From assembly GCA_023014485.1 (NCBI GenBank), contig JAJOZX010000195.1, positions 291,001-355,000 of the forward strand: 64,000 bases of DNA, given 5' to 3'. This stretch comes from Bathynomus jamesi (taxonomy: Eukaryota > Arthropoda > Malacostraca > Isopoda > Cirolanidae). This document shows, one piece after another, positions 1 to 10,902 of the stretch; within the stretch, counting starts at the first letter, position 1, and each line of letters begins with the position of its first letter. Under the pieces are notes generated by a model. That model saw nothing but the letters and a program-made list of their open reading frames with translations. It made no database searches and was not told where the DNA came from. The translations under genes were made by a program, and so were the position numbers.

Positions 1-660
1 CCATAAGGTAATTTTTCTAACCTTAACAATATTTGCTTGGGTGTAATCCAAGCTGGTGACCTCGAATCAATTCGTAGAAGTAATTATAGTAGGCTTATTC
101 CATTAGCCACCTTCAAACCGGTGATACCATAGGACATCATAAATTGTTGACCCAGCCTGTCATTAACAATCAATCATTATATCAATTAATCATTAGCACT
201 AAATTAATCAGCATCACCTCACTCAGCTAATACTAGGCCCACTGTATATATATAATATATATATATATAATTTTTTTTTTCCGGACGGATGGATAAGACG
301 CGAAGAAAAGGAAAAGTATTAATTAATGATGTTGTGTAGTTTTTGCGCTGAAATCGTGATATATCACCTAATTATATTTGTTCCATTTTCTTCTTCATGA
401 GATAATTTTTAGGAAACGAAAGAAGAATGGAAAGAATAAAACATGAGAAACAAAAAAGAAAACTATTCGTTTTTGAGAAGATTCTGTTCGCTTTTAAATG
501 AGATTTTAAATGACTTCCAAGATCGACACGAACGCAAAAATTCAAGGAAAAGTAACGAAAATAACAATTCTTTTTTGTACGAAAAGTATGTACCTTTCCT
601 TTCAACCTTTCAAAGGTCTCGCGCGATGATTCCTCATTTCATGAGGGTCAAGCTCGTTGC
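1..660. other. Unassigned AT-rich sequence
   Basis: I see no gene here. A short (TA)n tract lies at about 246-270, followed by a T-run. Short open frames on both strands between 372 and 685 have no recognisable motif and biased composition, so I do not call them. Confidence 0.5.
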
Positions 661-2870
661 CCCTCCTCTCGAGTTGGCCTGGTGAAGTAGTGAGTTGGTT
701 TCTTGTACTCTCCACCTCACATAGAAAGTACACCCGGCTCATCGGGGATTGTTCTGAGCTAGGCGTCTAATCTTCTTTTGAAGATGTTCACTGCAACACC
801 ATTCATGTCCCTTAGGTCTTTGGGCAGCTGATTAAACAGTTTCCGTCCTCTCACAACAAAACTATTTTCTTTCAGGGTTAAGGATGTTCCCTGTCTCGCC
901 TTTAATTTGGGAACACGACACAGTCTTCCTTTTCTACTTTCCACCGTTGTTTGGAGAGTTACAGGGTTCAGAGTAAGATTAGGGACTATTTTCTTAATTA
1001 TTTTCCAAGTGTAAATAATGGTGTATCTCTCTCTTCTCCTTTCCAGTGAATATAGATCTAGTTCGCGTAACCTTTCCCAGTAATTTAGTTCTTTGCACCC
1101 GTTCATCTTGGCTGTGAAGCTTCTCTGGATCTCTTCCAGCTGTCTAATGTCTTATTTTTTATATGGAGATGTTAGGACCGAGCAGTATTCCAATTTGCAT
1201 ATGATCAGGGTTTTCAGTAGAGGAATCATTACATTCCTAGCCCTTCGTTTAAAGGTTCTCAATATCTGTCCCGTCATTCTTTTTGCTCTGTTTACTGCTA
1301 TCTTATTTTGTTTCAAATTTCGCATTATCTGTCATTACAACCCCTAAATCTTTTGCTCTGGAATTTCTCCGAATTTCCTGTCCATTTGGGGTATATTATT
1401 CCATGGATTTTAGGTCTTCTCTTTTTTCGTACCGTAACAGCTGAAATTTCTCGGTGTTAAACTTCATATTGTTGTCTTCCGTCCACTTGTAGATTCTGTT
1501 TATGTCGGTTTGTAGAGATCCTATATCTTCTGGGTTTCGTATTTTTCTACTGATCTTTGTGTCATCCGCAAAGGATGTTACTGTGCTGTCTCTGGTAACG
1601 TCCTCATGTATGTCAGTTAGCATGATTATGAAGAGTAGTGCAGCTAATACTGTTCCTTGTGGTGCTGAGCTGAGGACCTCTGATTTTGATGAAGATACTC
1701 CTTGTACTGTAACGACTTACCGCCGCTCACTAAGGAAATTATATATCCATTTCCCTACTCTTCCTGTTATTCCCATATATTTCAGTTTATGTATTATGAT
1801 TCCATGGTCACACTTGTCGAACGCTTTAGCAAATTCTGTGTATAGTACATCATAGTTTTCATTACTTTCAAGTGCATCAATAATGTTGTTGTAGTGTTCC
1901 ATTAGTTGTGATAGGCATGATCTGCCTGACCGAAACCCGTGTTGGTTATCATTGAATTTTTTCTCGAGTTTCCAAAAAGTCATAGATTTTCTGTCTAACT
2001 ATTCTTTCAAATATTTTAGTGAGGTGGGATGTAAGCGACACTGGCCTATAGTTTTTGGCCCCGGATCGATCTCCTCCTTTATATATTGGGACTATGTTCG
2101 TGCTCTTCAGGATGCCCGGTATTTCTCCCGTGTCTAGTGATCGTCTCCATATCCAGTATAGGGGCTCAGCGATTGCATTCTTGCAGTTTTTGATCAGTGT
2201 TGCATTCCATTTATCCGGTCCTGCCGCTGAGTGTGCTTTTAGTTTCCCTTTGGCTAGTGTAATATCATCCGTCGTAAAATCGAAATCCGTTGTACTTTCC
2301 CCTTGTAGTTCTTCAAGAACGCGTTTCTATCGCATATCAATTTGTCAGTTTTTGGGATACTGAAAGATGATTCGTACTGAGCTCTTAATATTTCAGCTAC
2401 TTCTGTTAAATCATCAGATAAAGCACTGCTCTCGTTTTTAAAAGGTCCGATAGTCGCATGGTTTTTCGACTTTCTTTTGGCGAATTTATAGAAATACTTT
2501 AAGTTAGCCTTTATCGCTTCTATAGCGTCGTCTTCTTCTTTTTCTGTATGCTTCTCGATTAAGTCCTGTATGACGTCATCGATACTGCAGTTTATCATTT
2601 AATATTTTTCTGATGTTATTACAGTTACTTAATTTTGCAGTCACTCTTTTTCTCTTTCGAAACAATGCCCTCTTTTGTCTCTCGAACCTGCTTCTCTTTC
2701 CTCTTTGTTGTATTTTTGGGACATGTTTTTCCACAATTTCTAACGTCTTCTCCTCTAAGGTCATTAGCATCTCCTCCGTTGTCTTGGCCTCGAAAATGGT
2801 TTTCCAATCTATTGCTTCCATGCTGGATGCCACATTTTCCCAGTTTATAGCTTTGGAGTGAAAATAAAAA
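660..2870 (-). mobile_element. LINE family A (CR1/jockey-like group), 5'-truncated
   Basis: A non-LTR retrotransposon lies on the minus strand. Read from high to low coordinate it gives the linker upstream of the reverse transcriptase (2833-2254), the RT fingers and palm (about 1983-1396, with a FADDTK catalytic box) and the conserved C-terminal tail (1106-759, GRKLFNQLPKDLR). The endonuclease is absent, so the copy is 5'-truncated near 2870-2940. The same family recurs at 3010, 28.5-29.8, 32.6/36.1 and 49.9-51.8 kb. The group assignment rests on the RT motifs and on the 8-bp tail repeat seen at the 29.8-kb copy. Confidence 0.85.
759..2833 (-). pseudogene. Reverse transcriptase ORF of LINE A, decayed
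   Basis: The ORF is broken into at least five open pieces: 2576-2833 and 2254-2598 (linker, basic, KNLKYFYKFAKRKSK-like), 1717-1983 (QHGFRSGRSCLSQL, then an AKAFDK palm motif), 1396-1623 (FADDTKISRKI, the catalytic YADD-type box) and 759-1106 (C-terminal tail with LYSLERRRERYTIIY). Intact relatives read this as one protein that copies element RNA at the target site. Here stops and frameshifts between pieces rule out function. The catalytic DD pair itself is still present. Confidence 0.8.
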
Positions 2871-2952
2871 ATTTCGAATTTTCTTCTTTCTGTTGTGCGT
2901 GTTCTTTCCTTTCTTGTTGTCTTTATATTAATTGTTATTTCAATGATGTTGT

Positions 2953-3008
<56 letters not shown>
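2953..3008. repeat. (TA)n microsatellite
   Basis: About 28 uninterrupted TA units separate the minus-strand LINE A copy from a plus-strand fragment of the same family. Confidence 0.95.
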
Positions 3009-3011
<3 letters not shown>

Positions 3012-3232
3012 CTTCTCTGATGATCTAACAGAAGTATCTAAAATATTAAGAGCTCAGTACGAATCATCTTTCAGTATTCCAAAAACTGACACACTGATAT
3101 GCGATAGAAACGCGTTCTTTGAAAAAGAACTACAAGGGGAAAGCATAACGGACTTCGACGTTACGACAGATGATATTACATAAGCTGTAGGGAAAGTAAA
3201 AGCACACTCAGCGCCAGGACCGGATAAATGGA
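3009..3232 (+). mobile_element. LINE family A fragment (linker region)
   Basis: This piece matches, in opposite orientation, the linker segment of the copy at 2254-2450 (LTEVSKILRAQYESSFSIPKTD and the following residues up to a SAPGPDKW box). It holds an in-frame TAA and ends in another (TA)n tract, so it is a fragment bounded by microsatellites on both sides. Confidence 0.75.
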
Positions 3233-3252
3233 TATATATATATATATATATA

Positions 3253-3411
3253 TCGTAAAGAACGACGCTTTGTATAGGAGAATATTCCGCGCAAGATGAG
3301 AGCGAAAGAACGAAACAAATGAAAAAATGAGGTAACCACCCGGGAATCGAACCCGGGATCTTCCGATTGCCGGTCAGATATGATAACCATTACACCACGG
3401 GCCTCACTCAA
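3253..3411 (-). mobile_element. tRNA-derived SINE, family S1
   Basis: On the minus strand a tRNA-like head (3405-3331) holds an A box resembling TGGTGTAATGG and a perfect B box GGTTCGATTCC. A short unrelated tail follows, down to about 3253. The anticodon arm pairs (TCTGA with TCGGA around a CCGGCAA loop), but the acceptor ends do not pair, so this is a SINE head and not a working tRNA. The tail recurs at 3520-3602. Confidence 0.7.
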
Positions 3412-3519
3412 TCAAATGTAATTCCTCTACATGCGCGCAGAAACCAATGCTCCAAAGGGGCACCTCCCGCATGCCGTAACATTATATACATTATAACTGC
3501 AAACACGCAGTATAATTAA

Positions 3520-3602
3520 CGTAAAGAACGACGCTTTGTATAGGAGAATATTCCGCGCAAGATGAGAGCGAAAGAACGAAACAAATGAAAAAATGAGGTA
3601 AC
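3520..3602 (-). mobile_element. SINE S1 tail, second copy
   Basis: About 80 bp are nearly identical to 3253-3336 (from CGTAAAGAACGACGC to AAATGAGGTAAC) with no tRNA-like head following. It is a truncated second copy in the same orientation. Confidence 0.7.
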
Positions 3603-3833
3603 TACGAGTCCATCTTTTGTTGGAAGATGAATGAGTTCCATAAAAAATACCCAAAATGAGGCGCGATTCTACAGTAGGGTCGAACCTTATGGTAGTTTCG
3701 AACGACGGTTCACGATCGACCTATGGTCGACCCCTCTGCAGCATTCAGCCTCATTTTCGGATTTGGTGGAGGAGGGAATTGGTTTCCGATCTCCTTCTGC
3801 CCTCGTAGCTAGCTGAGCATGGATGGTCAGGGA

Positions 3834-5139
3834 CAGTGACGTGCACAGACTTTCAGAAGGGCAGGGGCTCAGTTGAAAAAAGGGCACTCCCCTAACATTT
3901 TTAAAAATGAAATCCGCAATGCCATATAGGCTATATATATGTATCCACACACAAAGAAAAATTTTAAAATTGTATGTGGTAAATATTCTTAAATTCCATT
4001 AAATTCAATGCATTATTTTTGTATATAAAGCTGATTAAAGAAAATAAATGAAAATTTGTTGTAAAAAGGCATGTTTTTATTGCAAGATTTTCAAAAGATA
4101 TGAAGATATTGAAATATTGGAGTGTATTTACAATTATTATTCAATTTTACTTATATTGACTTTTAGCTTGCTCATCATATAAATTACAGTATTCTGCTGT
4201 ATATACATTTAAATATGGAATAATATGAAACTATAAATTAAAGATTTATAGAAATATACTGTGGGCTATTTAATATGATGGCCACAGCTCTTAAGTAGCA
4301 ATAGAAAAATATTGATTCTTATCAGGAAAATACAAAAGCAAAAATTATATTCTTAATCATCTACAATGAAATGCATATTGAAGAATAAGGAAGCCAACAT
4401 GTTTAATAAATCATAATAGCAGTCTCCTGTTGGCCATGCGCTTGAAAATGTTTATCACTTCTTCATTATCAACAGGGATGTCTTTCTCAATGCTAAGCAG
4501 CATGAGATCGGAGAGTCTTTCTTCTCCACACAGGCTCCGCAGTTTATGCTTAACTAACTTGAGCTTGGAAAAGGAGCGCTCCACAGTTGCTGTTGTTACT
4601 GGAAGTGTTGCATAAATTTTAAGCAACTCATACATAATTGGGAAGACAAAATGGGCATCGTTTTCCTTGAAACAATTCAGGGTGGATCTCAGATCATTTT
4701 TTGGCAGTGAGTAGGCTGAGTGAAATATCCTCAATTCTGTCAAAAGTTTGTCTTCCTCTTCTTCAAAGCCATAGTTAGCTTAGGTTAACGTAAAATAAAC
4801 AAACAGTAAACAATACACCCACATACCCGAGAGACGCAATCAACAGTGAACAGCTGCAGTCAGTGTTATCACTAGGGACGCCCTCCCTGATTGACAAAAT
4901 AATAGTAACGGTATGTTAAGTTTATTATTCTAATAAAAAAATCATAGATCAAAGTAATTCCAGTTTTTAAAATCTGTTGAAGTAGCAGTAACTAAATAAA
5001 AATATAACTAATTAATTCAAATTTATGTCGAATCAATATATTTATGAATTTTGACTAAAAGGGCACTTTTGATATGAAGAAGAAAAAGGGCAGGGGCTCA
5101 AGCACCCCAAGCCCCCCCCCCACCCTGTGCACGTGCCTG
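3834..5139. mobile_element. hAT transposon, 1306 bp, decayed
   Basis: The ends are imperfect inverted repeats: CAGTGACGTGCACAG on the left and CTGTGCACGTGCCTG on the right. An 8-bp direct duplication GTCAGGGA flanks it (3826-3833 and 5140-5147), as expected for hAT. The copy at 57.46 kb shows the empty site with a single GTCAGGGA. Only the C-terminal part of a transposase remains on the minus strand. Confidence 0.9.
4411..4743 (-). pseudogene. hAT transposase C-terminal (dimerisation) fragment
   Basis: The 110-residue frame reads like the hAT C-terminal dimerisation domain: LLKIYATLPVTTATVERSFS, then LKLVKHKLRS and ERLSDLMLLSIEKD. This matches the ZMYM1/TTF-type hAT-related proteins common in animals. 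The DNA-binding and catalytic parts are missing within the 1.3-kb element, so it cannot act alone. Confidence 0.85.
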
Positions 5140-5599
5140 GTCAGGGACTTTACGTAAAAACCTGTCCAGCTGTTCTTAAAATTATTCAGGGTGGTGTGCT
5201 GGAGGTTCCTCAGTTCTTTTGGCAGAACATTAAAGTTTCTGGCCTTGTATTCTGAAGGTATTTTCCATCCTCGTTTTCATGGCCCCCCTGTCCCACCGCA
5301 TTTGGAACAGTACATTATTTGCTTCCTCTCTCATTCCAGTGTGTTTCCGTTTCATTTCTAAGGTTAGAGACACAACTCTCGATTATTTTCCATACGTACG
5401 AGTATTTTTGTTTATCGTTCGCGTCTTCAATCAGAGAGTACAGTTTCAGGGGTTGTACTCGAGGCCAGTAGTCTTCGCATTACGTTTCCTCTATCTTAGA
5501 CGTAAAAGTCCTTTGTATGGTTTCTATGTTTGCAATGTCTCGTTTTCTGTATGGACTTGTGAGTACTGAGCATTAGTCAGTTATTGGTAGGACTAGCCT

Positions 5600-6415
5600 T
5601 TTACGATAGAGTAACTACAAGGTGTTGCAGAATAAAGGGTACAAAACACTGCAAACTAAACAGATAACACCAAACACACAAGTTAGGACTCTTAGAGTAA
5701 TAATGTCATTGGATGCAGAATTCAGAAAGCACTGTAACATTAAAATCACAACTAGAAAAGTAATGGGAATTATCTGGAAGAGCTTCTATAACAGAAAAGT
5801 AAACATCATGCTAAAATTATGGAAGAGTCTATTCCTACCATATAATTGAGTGTTTCTCAGTACTCAAGCATATATAGAAAACGGGATATTGTAAACAGAA
5901 GCCATAAAGGACTTTTACGTGTAAGATAGAGGAAATGAAAAAAAAAAGAAAACTACTGGTCTCGACTATAATCCCTGAAACTCTACTCTCTGGAAAGAAG
6001 ACGAGAGAGGTGCACAATAATATACGTATGGAAAATACTCAATGGTGTGTCCCTAACCTTTGAAATGAAATAAAAACCCACTGAAATGGGAGAAGATGGA
6101 AATTCTGTATTGTCCCAGCTGCGGTGGACAGTACGGAAAATACTCCCTGAATGTGAGGCCTGAAACTTCTTAATGTCCTGCCAAAAGAAATGAGGAACAT
6201 CCGACACATCACTGAATAATTTCAACCAGTTGGACAGGTTCCTGGGCAAAGTCCTTGACCAGAAATGCATGGATGTCTACGAGGATAGGAGGAGAGAGGA
6301 AACCAATTCCCTCTTCCACTACATCCCGCAAATGAGTCGGGGTGCTGCAGAAGGGTCGATCGCATGTCGTTCCTGAACCGTCGTTCAAAACCTTCTAAAG
6401 TTACCAAAAAAAAGA
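5600..6415 (+). mobile_element. LINE family C fragment, plus strand
   Basis: The C-terminal RT region and 3' end of LINE C lie here in the opposite orientation to 3680-5560, so the two copies run towards each other. Recognisable pieces are an LGVI-like RT end (about 5690-5730), the LYSLERRRER-like box near 5985 and the RFLG...CMDVYEDRRREET tail near 6240-6310. An A-rich (AAATAAA) tail leads into (TA)n. Multiple stops are present. Confidence 0.7.
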
Positions 6416-6419
6416 TAAA

Positions 6420-6428
6420 TAAATAAAA

Positions 6429-6466
<38 letters not shown>

Positions 6467-6480
6467 AGTGTGTGTGTGTG
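6420..6480. repeat. (TA)n(TG)n microsatellite
   Basis: A-rich LINE tail, then about 17 TA units and a run of TG, directly abutting the minus-strand LTR end at 6481. Confidence 0.9.
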
Positions 6481-6919
6481 TGTAAAAATGAACAATGAAT
6501 AATCCATATTCATTTTTACATGAGAAACCAAAATCGCTTAACGCGAGTTTGGATAAAAATTTTATTTGTTGCTTTCTATTTTTGTTTCAGTGTCACATCC
6601 ATGTTCTTTCTTGACCGCTATCCTTTATTAATTTTATTATTTATTTATTCATCTACCTATTGTCTACCATTGTCAACCTGTTGTGTGACTACCCATATGT
6701 GTACAATACTTTGTGCATTCATACACGTCCCCTGATGATCATGATTACGTACATAGTTACGTACATGTGAATACGTCCACATATATTTCGTTTACTTTTT
6801 CTTTTATTTGTTTAATTCCTCACAAGACGGAAGTATACGCAATTCGATGATCACAGCATAAATTGACATCTGAAAACGTAAATATATCCTCGGCTCTGAT
6901 ACATTATCATATATATATA

Positions 6920-7677
6920 CAGGGTGGGCCGTAAGTTTCCATACATAGGAAAAATTAAACGTTTGTTTTTATGTTTCAGATACCCTAAGAATATGCGTTT
7001 GACGTAAGATCTTGTTTACTGATGAAGCAAATTTTTACGTCAATGGAGAGGTTAATCGGCAAAACATACGTTATTGGAGTAATGCTAACCCTAACCGGCT
7101 GAGTCCGACGAAGATGCAAGGTGCCGGTAAAGTGATGGTGTGGGCCGGGATATGGGGTGACAGAATTATTGGACCAATTTTTGTCAGTGGAAATCTTAAT
7201 GCCGAAAGGTATCTTAACATGTTGCAAGAAGAGATTTTCCCATCCCTGCTAAACGAGGAAGGTAACTTCCCAGTTTACTTCCAGCAAGATGGAGCTCCAC
7301 CTCATTATGGTCTTCACGTGCGTCGGTATTTGGATCAGCAGTTTCCGGATGCTTGGATTGGTCGGCGTGGTCCTGTGGAGTGGCCTCCCAGATCCCCAGA
7401 TCTCACCCCCCTTGATTTCTATCTTTGGGGGCACTTGAAGGCCATGGTGTATCAGGAAAAGATACGAGACATAAATCATCTAAAGGAACGTATCACCAAC
7501 GCCATTACAAGCATAACGTCAACTGTGCTAATGCGTGTTCATCAACAGTGGGGAACACGTATTGAAATGTGTTTTCAAAACAATGGCAACCATGTAGAGC
7601 ATATTATATAAATAAAAATGGTTGTCCATAAAAAAATGTTTATTTTTCCTATGTATGGAAACTTACGGCCCACCCTG
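6920..7677 (+). mobile_element. Mariner (DD41D) deletion derivative, 758 bp
   Basis: Nearly perfect inverted ends of about 30 bp start CAGGGTGGGCCGTAAGTTTC. The element is flanked by TA on both sides (6918-6919 and 7678-7679). The 5' end is joined directly to the catalytic core of the transposase, so the DNA-binding half is deleted. It lies in the minus-strand LTR, and the sister LTRs lack it. Confidence 0.9.
7012..7611 (+). pseudogene. Mariner-type transposase, catalytic half only
   Basis: The frame opens without an ATG at the first catalytic motif (FTDEANFYVNG) and runs to a natural end (MCFQNNGNHVEHII). The second Asp is in FQQDGAPPHY. The third is in SPDLTPLDFYLWG, 41 residues further on, which is the DD41D spacing of the rosa/Visitor-type mariner families. 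All three acidic residues survive, but the N-terminal helix-turn-helix domains are missing and the frame is preceded by TGA at 7000-7002. It may serve as a substrate for a full-length relative. Confidence 0.85.
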
Positions 7678-7678
7678 T

Positions 7679-7722
<44 letters not shown>

Positions 7723-7736
7723 ATATATATATACCC
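7678..7736. repeat. (TA)n microsatellite
   Basis: Interrupted TA tract next to the mariner right end. Confidence 0.9.
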
Positions 7737-8887
7737 TATGTGCCCATATAATTTATGTTATACTCCTAACATCCTGATTGTCTATAAATATGAAACACTG
7801 TAAAAACAAACCAAAGCTATAATTAACTGTAATTAACTGAAATAATTTAATATAATGTAATAATGAACTTAATAATGTAGTAAAATGTACTTTAATGGAA
7901 TTGTAATTAACGATAATAAGTAAATATGAATTAATTGGTAATTATAATCATAATTGTAATAAACCCAAAATTACAACGTACTCAGTGATGTACTTAGGAT
8001 TGTACTTAATGTACAACCCAACATTATGTCGCCATTTAGGAATATACACTGGGCAATATTAGTATTATATTTTTTTAATTATTTTTTCATTGGAATAAAT
8101 TTTGGAGTTATAAAAAAATGAAGTCATGTTTTGCCTTAAACTTTTAATTATTTGTTCATATACATATCTTAAGATAAAAATGCATTTAACTTCCGTTTTT
8201 AATTAACTCGGCAGACTCGGAAAACATTAGATCTGAAAATCTGCGGTTTAAGATAAAAATATGGCTTCCTCTTCCTATATCCTGTTTATCTATTTACGAT
8301 TATTTTTTATTATTATTTTTTTAAATTTTTATTTGGCATCTTTCAAAATTCTGATTCCCTGTTTAAAGGGGGAAACTTAACCTTCAAACTGCACTCCCCC
8401 AAAATTTAGATTACATATATAGCATGTAATTGTAAAATAAGGGCAGACTTCAATTACTTCAGTCACTTCAATCACTTTACTCCCAGAGGAGGGTGCAGAG
8501 GCCCCTTGCCTCCTTATTTTTTTTTAATTCCGGCCTGAGCCATGGTCGAAAGCAGTCGAACCTCTACCCCTGTAAATTCAGAGCACTACCTGTACATTTC
8601 TAGAAGTAAATTACAGTAAAAGAAAGTCTTTTTATCTTTTCCTTCGAGCCGTGCTCTCGTCCGAGAACTCAGTCAATAAAGTAAAGAAACACAATTTCCC
8701 GATACAAGAAGATTCGGAGAAACCTCAAAGACTTTAATAAGCCTCTCAGAATCCTCCGAGCCACTATAGAAGAACTCAGAGAGTAGTATAAAAGAGACCA
8801 CTACAAGTAACAGATCCGTTGCTGCCTCCTAACCAGAACCCCCGTCGACTCCGAACCACCCCAGGGCCATAGACGGAAGGGTTAACA

Positions 8888-9017
8888 TATATATATAGCG
8901 TCTGTACCGCAACATCGCTTTCCTATAAGCGAAGTGAAGATACGGTAATGATAATACAGGAGTTGGAGCAATGGGCTGCAGTTGGCCAGAGCGCTATGTC
9001 AGTTTCTGTCATATATA
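8888..9017. other. 130-bp spacer between divergent LTRs
   Basis: This unique-looking stretch separates two LTR 5' ends that point away from each other. (TA)n-like ends adjoin both LTRs. No ORF or motif is visible in it. Confidence 0.5.
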
Positions 9018-10902
9018 TGTTAACCCCACCTTTTATGGCCTTGGGGTGGTTCGAATCGACGGGGATTCTGGTTGGGAGGCAGCAACGGATATTTCTTCTA
9101 TAACATTCTAATTCTTTTCTCTCGCTATAGGGTCGACAGTTGTTAATTCTTCTCTTTCTATAATAATCTGATACTTTCTCTTGGTACTAAACTTATCGAC
9201 TTTACTGACTAAATTCCTGAAGAGAACAAGGCTCGAAGGAAAAGGTAAAAAAACTTTCTTTGACTGTAGTTTACTTCTAAAATGCACAGGTAGTGCTGTG
9301 AACTTATAGGGGTAGAGGTTCGACCTCTTTCGACCATGGCTCAGGCCGGAATCTAAAAAAATTAAGGAGGCAAGGGGCCTCTGCCGCCTCCTCGCAGCGA
9401 GGCTGCTAACAAGGGCGTCTCGTAGTAGTGACCAAAGAAGAGTGCAGTAATGAAGTGAAATTAATTTTACAATTACATGTATCATATAAGTCTAAATGTT
9501 GGGGGAATGCAGTTGAAGGTTAAGTTCCCCCCTTTAAACACATGATCAGATGTTTGAAAGATTCCAAATAAAAATTTAAAAAATAAATAAAAACTAATCG
9601 TATTTTCGCCGTGTATTCATTTCTGAAGACGATATAATTTCGTAGTAGTACATAAGTACAATCTAAGTACATCATTGAGTACGTTGTAATTTTGGTTCAC
9701 AACAATCATGATTAGAATTATGGATTAATTCACATTTCACTTAGCATCGTTAATTACAATTCCATTTAAAGTACATTACGTCGTTTACAATTCTTACAGT
9801 GTTTTTATATTTATATATGGTTATTATATATGGTTATTAGTACAACACAAAGTACATGGGCACATACGAGATAATTTATACAGAACATGACATGCATGAT
9901 TATACATAACGCATGATAATGTGTTATAAATTGAAATTAGAGCGAGAGGAGATTTTTCGTTTTCAGATGTTCAATTCATGCTGATTAGTGGAATTCGACC
10001 ACTCGCCTAAGCATTTATGAATATCCTGCGAGAAATTAATTAATTTAAAGAAAAGAAATAAAAAGAATACATGTGAACGGATGTACAATTGTACATGTAC
10101 GTAACGATGTACGTAACGATGTACGTAATCATCAGGGGACATGTACGAATGCACAAGTTTTGTACACATATTGGTACGTAACACAATAAGTTGTGTGCGT
10201 AATATAGACACGCGTAAAATATGGACTGATAGGTTGATAGGCATCAGTAGACAATAGGTAGAACACAACATATAAATAATGACGTACAGAGAATGAAGTT
10301 TATTATTATTATTATTATTAAAGAATTTACTATACATTGAACATGAAAGATATCCACATACCAAATGGGTGATTCAGTATTCGCGGTATGAAAAACGTGA
10401 AGAGAATTAAGTTACTTTATGACCAGTGGCGGCTCGTCGGTAGGCACTGCGGAACTGCAGCGCCCCTAAATTTTTTATTTACAATTGAAATAATCAAGAA
10501 CAATATAGGATGAGCTCACTGAATAACTTTTTCAATAACTTTTGAAACTTTTATTCATTGCTCAATGCTCATCCTTTTATTTTCGTAATTATTTCAACCC
10601 ATTCTTAGAGACAGCACCCCTAGAATTTTTAGTCACGAGCCGCCACTGTTTATGACGTCATAGTTATTCACATTATGTCATACGTACAGTATAAGTCATT
10701 ATTAGAAAAGATGAATTAGAGAAATACAGTAATGAATAAAGAAGTACAAATCGAAATTCTATTCAAAACTCGCTTAGGCGATTTTGGTTTCTTATGTAAA
10801 AATGAACATTCAAACCTAAAAACCATACAAGCATAAGTACTGCATGAAAACAATGAATCCATATAATGATGGTATAGGAATTGTTCATTGTTCATTTTGA
10901 CA
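9018..10902 (+). mobile_element. 5' LTR of retroelement L1
   Basis: It begins TGTTAACCCC and ends TTTTGACA (TG...CA ends). It matches the 3' LTR (14196-23212 after removing inserts) along its whole length. It contains a 225-bp hAT MITE at 10424-10648 that the 3' copy lacks. I could not recognise a convincing tRNA primer-binding site directly after 10902. Confidence 0.85.
10424..10648. mobile_element. hAT MITE, 225 bp
   Basis: Inverted ends CAGTGGCGGCTCGT and ACGAGCCGCCACTG are flanked by the 8-bp duplication TTTATGAC (10416-10423 and 10649-10656). The 3' LTR near 22964 has one TTTATGAC and no insert, which proves the empty site. It has no coding capacity. Confidence 0.95.

Larger units (their letters stand above)
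3680..5560 (-). mobile_element. LINE family C 3' region, split by a hAT
   Basis: The flanks 3680-3833 and 5140-5560 join to match the LINE C copy at 57.34-57.93 kb on the same strand. They hold the C-terminal part of the RT ORF (on minus, a tail resembling LFNVLPKEVRNL) and the 3' end. The interruption is exactly the hAT at 3834-5139. Several stops make the ORF non-functional. Confidence 0.8.
6481..8887 (-). mobile_element. LTR of family L1, minus strand, split by a mariner
   Basis: Reading the minus strand from 8887 (TGTTAACCC) to 6481 (TTTTACA) gives the same sequence as the plus-strand LTRs at 9018 and 14196, including the TACGTAA-rich block near 6740 and the TTTTCAGATGT box. A 758-bp mariner (6920-7677) interrupts it. 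Without that insert the LTR is about 1.65 kb, equal to its sisters. No internal region follows, so it looks like a solo LTR or one end of a rearranged element. Confidence 0.8.

Noticed and set aside
443..685. 80-residue frame near the window start
   Set aside because: Low-complexity Asn/Lys/Phe composition with an equally long frame on the opposite strand; no evidence of selection.
3331..3405. Functional tRNA gene on minus (anticodon arm and perfect B box)
   Set aside because: The acceptor stem does not pair, position 33 is not T, and a repeated SINE-type tail follows; it is a SINE head.
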